From assembly GCA_035352635.1 (NCBI GenBank), contig DAOPYA010000198.1:1-5408 (forward strand): a DNA stretch of 5,408 nucleotides, written 5' to 3'. This DNA is from Rifleibacterium sp035352635. Its GTDB lineage: Bacteria; Muiribacteriota; Ozemobacteria; Ozemobacterales; Ozemobacteraceae. Of the stretch, positions 5,201 through 5,408 are shown one piece after another. Made by a program: the position numbers and the translations under genes. The first letter of the stretch is position 1, and each line of letters begins with the position of its first letter. Below the pieces are notes generated by a model. The model worked only from the letters and a program-made list of their open reading frames with translations. It had not been told where the DNA came from and made no database searches.

Positions 5201-5408
5201 CCTGAAGGAATTGAATCTCTCCGGAGCGGCCGACCTGCCGATGAAACGAATCATGCGGTCAGTCGGCGAACAGATAGCCGACAGCAGACAGCTGTCAGGC
5301 AAAGAGCGCGAGCGGTTTATTTACGATGTCGTGAACGATTACGCGTTCAACACGCAAGACCTGCCGGCCGCCCTGGCCTACCTCAGAGGCCAAAGACCAA
5401 CCAAGGGC
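2142..5408 (+). CDS. Large polyvalent protein of phage/conjugative-element type, partial (open at window end)
   Basis: This frame has no stop from 2133 to the window end and gives 1068 codons after the A8 run. The ATG at 2142 is only the first start in frame. Residues before 2205 are probably not native, because the protein continues from the upstream frame as GWFAKK-DNEQPVYYDN. Visible blocks are SPHWNEGNVLMPIRF (2559-2603), EIQSDWHQEG (2649-2678), a charged probable coiled coil (2703-2831), IAWTPGEEQAKRYDLSKQ (2940-2993), GGDGMKSFYD (3231-3260), FDITPEMRSAV...GQPLYS (3384-3443), a DPxDPFDPDPEPMPP linker (3462-3512), then a long helical region with HYGYVHHYFES (4413-4442). Proteins with the EIQSDWHQ and RYDLSKQ blocks occur in tailed-phage and plasmid giants, which are thought to be delivered with the DNA and to act early in the recipient. 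No catalytic activity can be assigned from these motifs. Domain names in the LPD series need a profile search. Confidence 0.82.
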   Translation, partial: MRITKFSRLNSTKNLAGSQKKDNEQPVYYDNESEAIAEAEAKANELRDYYRDIIRNPEPSEDSQKYKGYQVPGGENYRELLLTLPNPKALPAGYEVRQMNTGRWGVFGPGPLSENRYSSGDTKEEALKAFDQHGHSAYKSPHWNEGNVLMPIRFNEREDTNGARTLFIEEIQSDWHQEGRKKGYKKPEMQSRIKELEAQSREIEAKGREATQEEKQRWADLKNEHQSLIRTMTHAAPNAPLKQTDRWAMLGMKRMIQWAAENGFDKIAWTPGEEQAKRYDLSKQIESIRWTKKPDGYRIDAFKDGRAIITKENLSDAALEEHVGKEIAQKIIKGEGAFAGSNYDTEMWGEGNVGLLKNIDLRIGGDGMKSFYDGILKNETEKYIKKFGSKVGQTEIFPAGETDFYRGENLKVPAFDITPEMRSAVKAKGQPLYSKSENRNDPADPFDPDPEPMPPLAETAKTQAEKVTDALKKIAGGFMGDTRSQADRKRPDFERAQRLNPDAGTDFELEHNNKNARAVKARKAEDSLILGHLDADKNVITGMIRKITGPGDLQDWLLKKAARVLAPFQAAKPIERMLFTVAENMAYDEQNDTLKPSPGIRRYNRDTGEYEYIPGQHAAAAEHFFNTLAPNWKRLMTDRAKENEDYRKHFVDVVVPHAKAQTAIALLARYKQLGAASSAIQGSESEARSMLQKINSKIDPAEYKELESLLDKILKIPADMIGKNTVALEGIIKTAKGELKSPAALQAELKRLRTNRGHYGYVHHYFESDNIPSQGKAFDAFGRIPNGWIEETPGTQKLRTGAEGNTRNLLKADIAKNTKEIRAEASNAWMQQVEDQRGLLVEDWEDIPDMPGGYDECKKVVANFGKFRGKEIYLPDRVYGFYKQVREVGLEDPGMKEFGDAVQMIDGVTNRMNEAMLYHPGKFARDLMAAPFHMVEFLRDWSTKNPGEAVLAIKALAKATAGAAKPSTWQKYTPESEGEYSESLAYQEKDGKKSFLTRATDSIGAWFTDSVPVGSTLASFLKELNLSGAADLPMKRIMRSVGEQIADSRQLSGKERERFIYDVVNDYAFNTQDLPAALAYLRGQRPTKG
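2197..2204 (+). other. A8 homopolymer at the frame change
   Basis: Seven As would read GCA AAA AAA GAC and join the two frames of the polyvalent protein perfectly (FAKK-DNEQPVYYDN). Eight are present. The simplest reading is one extra A, from mutation or sequencing error. Polymerase slippage on A8 could also restore the frame in part of the transcripts. Confidence 0.8.

Noticed and set aside
2547..5302. Several other frames of 60-190 codons on both strands across the giant gene
   Set aside because: All lie within the single uninterrupted plus-strand frame that holds the conserved blocks. None has a convincing start site or protein family pattern.

Overview
The window joins two unlike pieces of DNA at about 1695-1720. 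The left piece (1 to about 1700) is AT-rich and holds two compact type II toxin-antitoxin operons, both on the minus strand. They are separated and flanked by two copies of a roughly 100-bp imperfect inverted repeat whose ends read RYYYAAC...GTTRRRY. These are integron attC-type recombination sites. Each toxin gene stops within or next to the end of an attC, so the layout is that of gene cassettes in a mobile or sedentary chromosomal integron, or a CALIN (cassette array without a visible integrase). No intI or attI is seen here.

The right piece (about 1720-5408) is GC-richer and on the plus strand. It is one very long reading direction that encodes the interior of a giant phage or conjugative-element protein of the 'large polyvalent protein' kind. 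It enters without a proper 5' end, is broken by one frame change at an A8 run (2197-2204), and then runs open for 1068 codons (2205-5408) past the window edge. Its recognisable blocks, in order, are an N-terminal FSKARG...YSEMERTL segment, an SPHW...EIQSDWHQ block, an IAWTPGEEQAKRYDLSKQ block, a GGDGMKSFYD block and an FDITPEMR...GQPLYS block. An acidic/proline linker and a long helical C-terminal region follow.

Region by region: 1-194 is the edge of another cassette with no complete gene. 195-296 is attC 1. 296-574 and 577-795 are a ParE-like toxin and its ParD-like antitoxin. 796-987 is promoter, operator and conserved cassette-end DNA. 988-1089 is attC 2. 1084-1413 and 1410-1643 are a RelE/ParE toxin and its short helical antitoxin, with a promoter at 1666-1694. 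About 1695-1720 is the junction. 1721-5408 is the polyvalent protein.

Each antitoxin precedes and is coupled to its toxin and has its own sigma70-like promoter, as expected for toxin-antitoxin cassettes, which usually do not depend on the integron promoter and are thought to stabilise arrays. The host is probably a proteobacterium or similar Gram-negative carrying an integron and a prophage or plasmid. The sequence does not allow a closer assignment. Either cassettes recombined into or next to a polyvalent-protein gene, leaving a 5'-truncated remnant, or the contig is chimeric at the junction.
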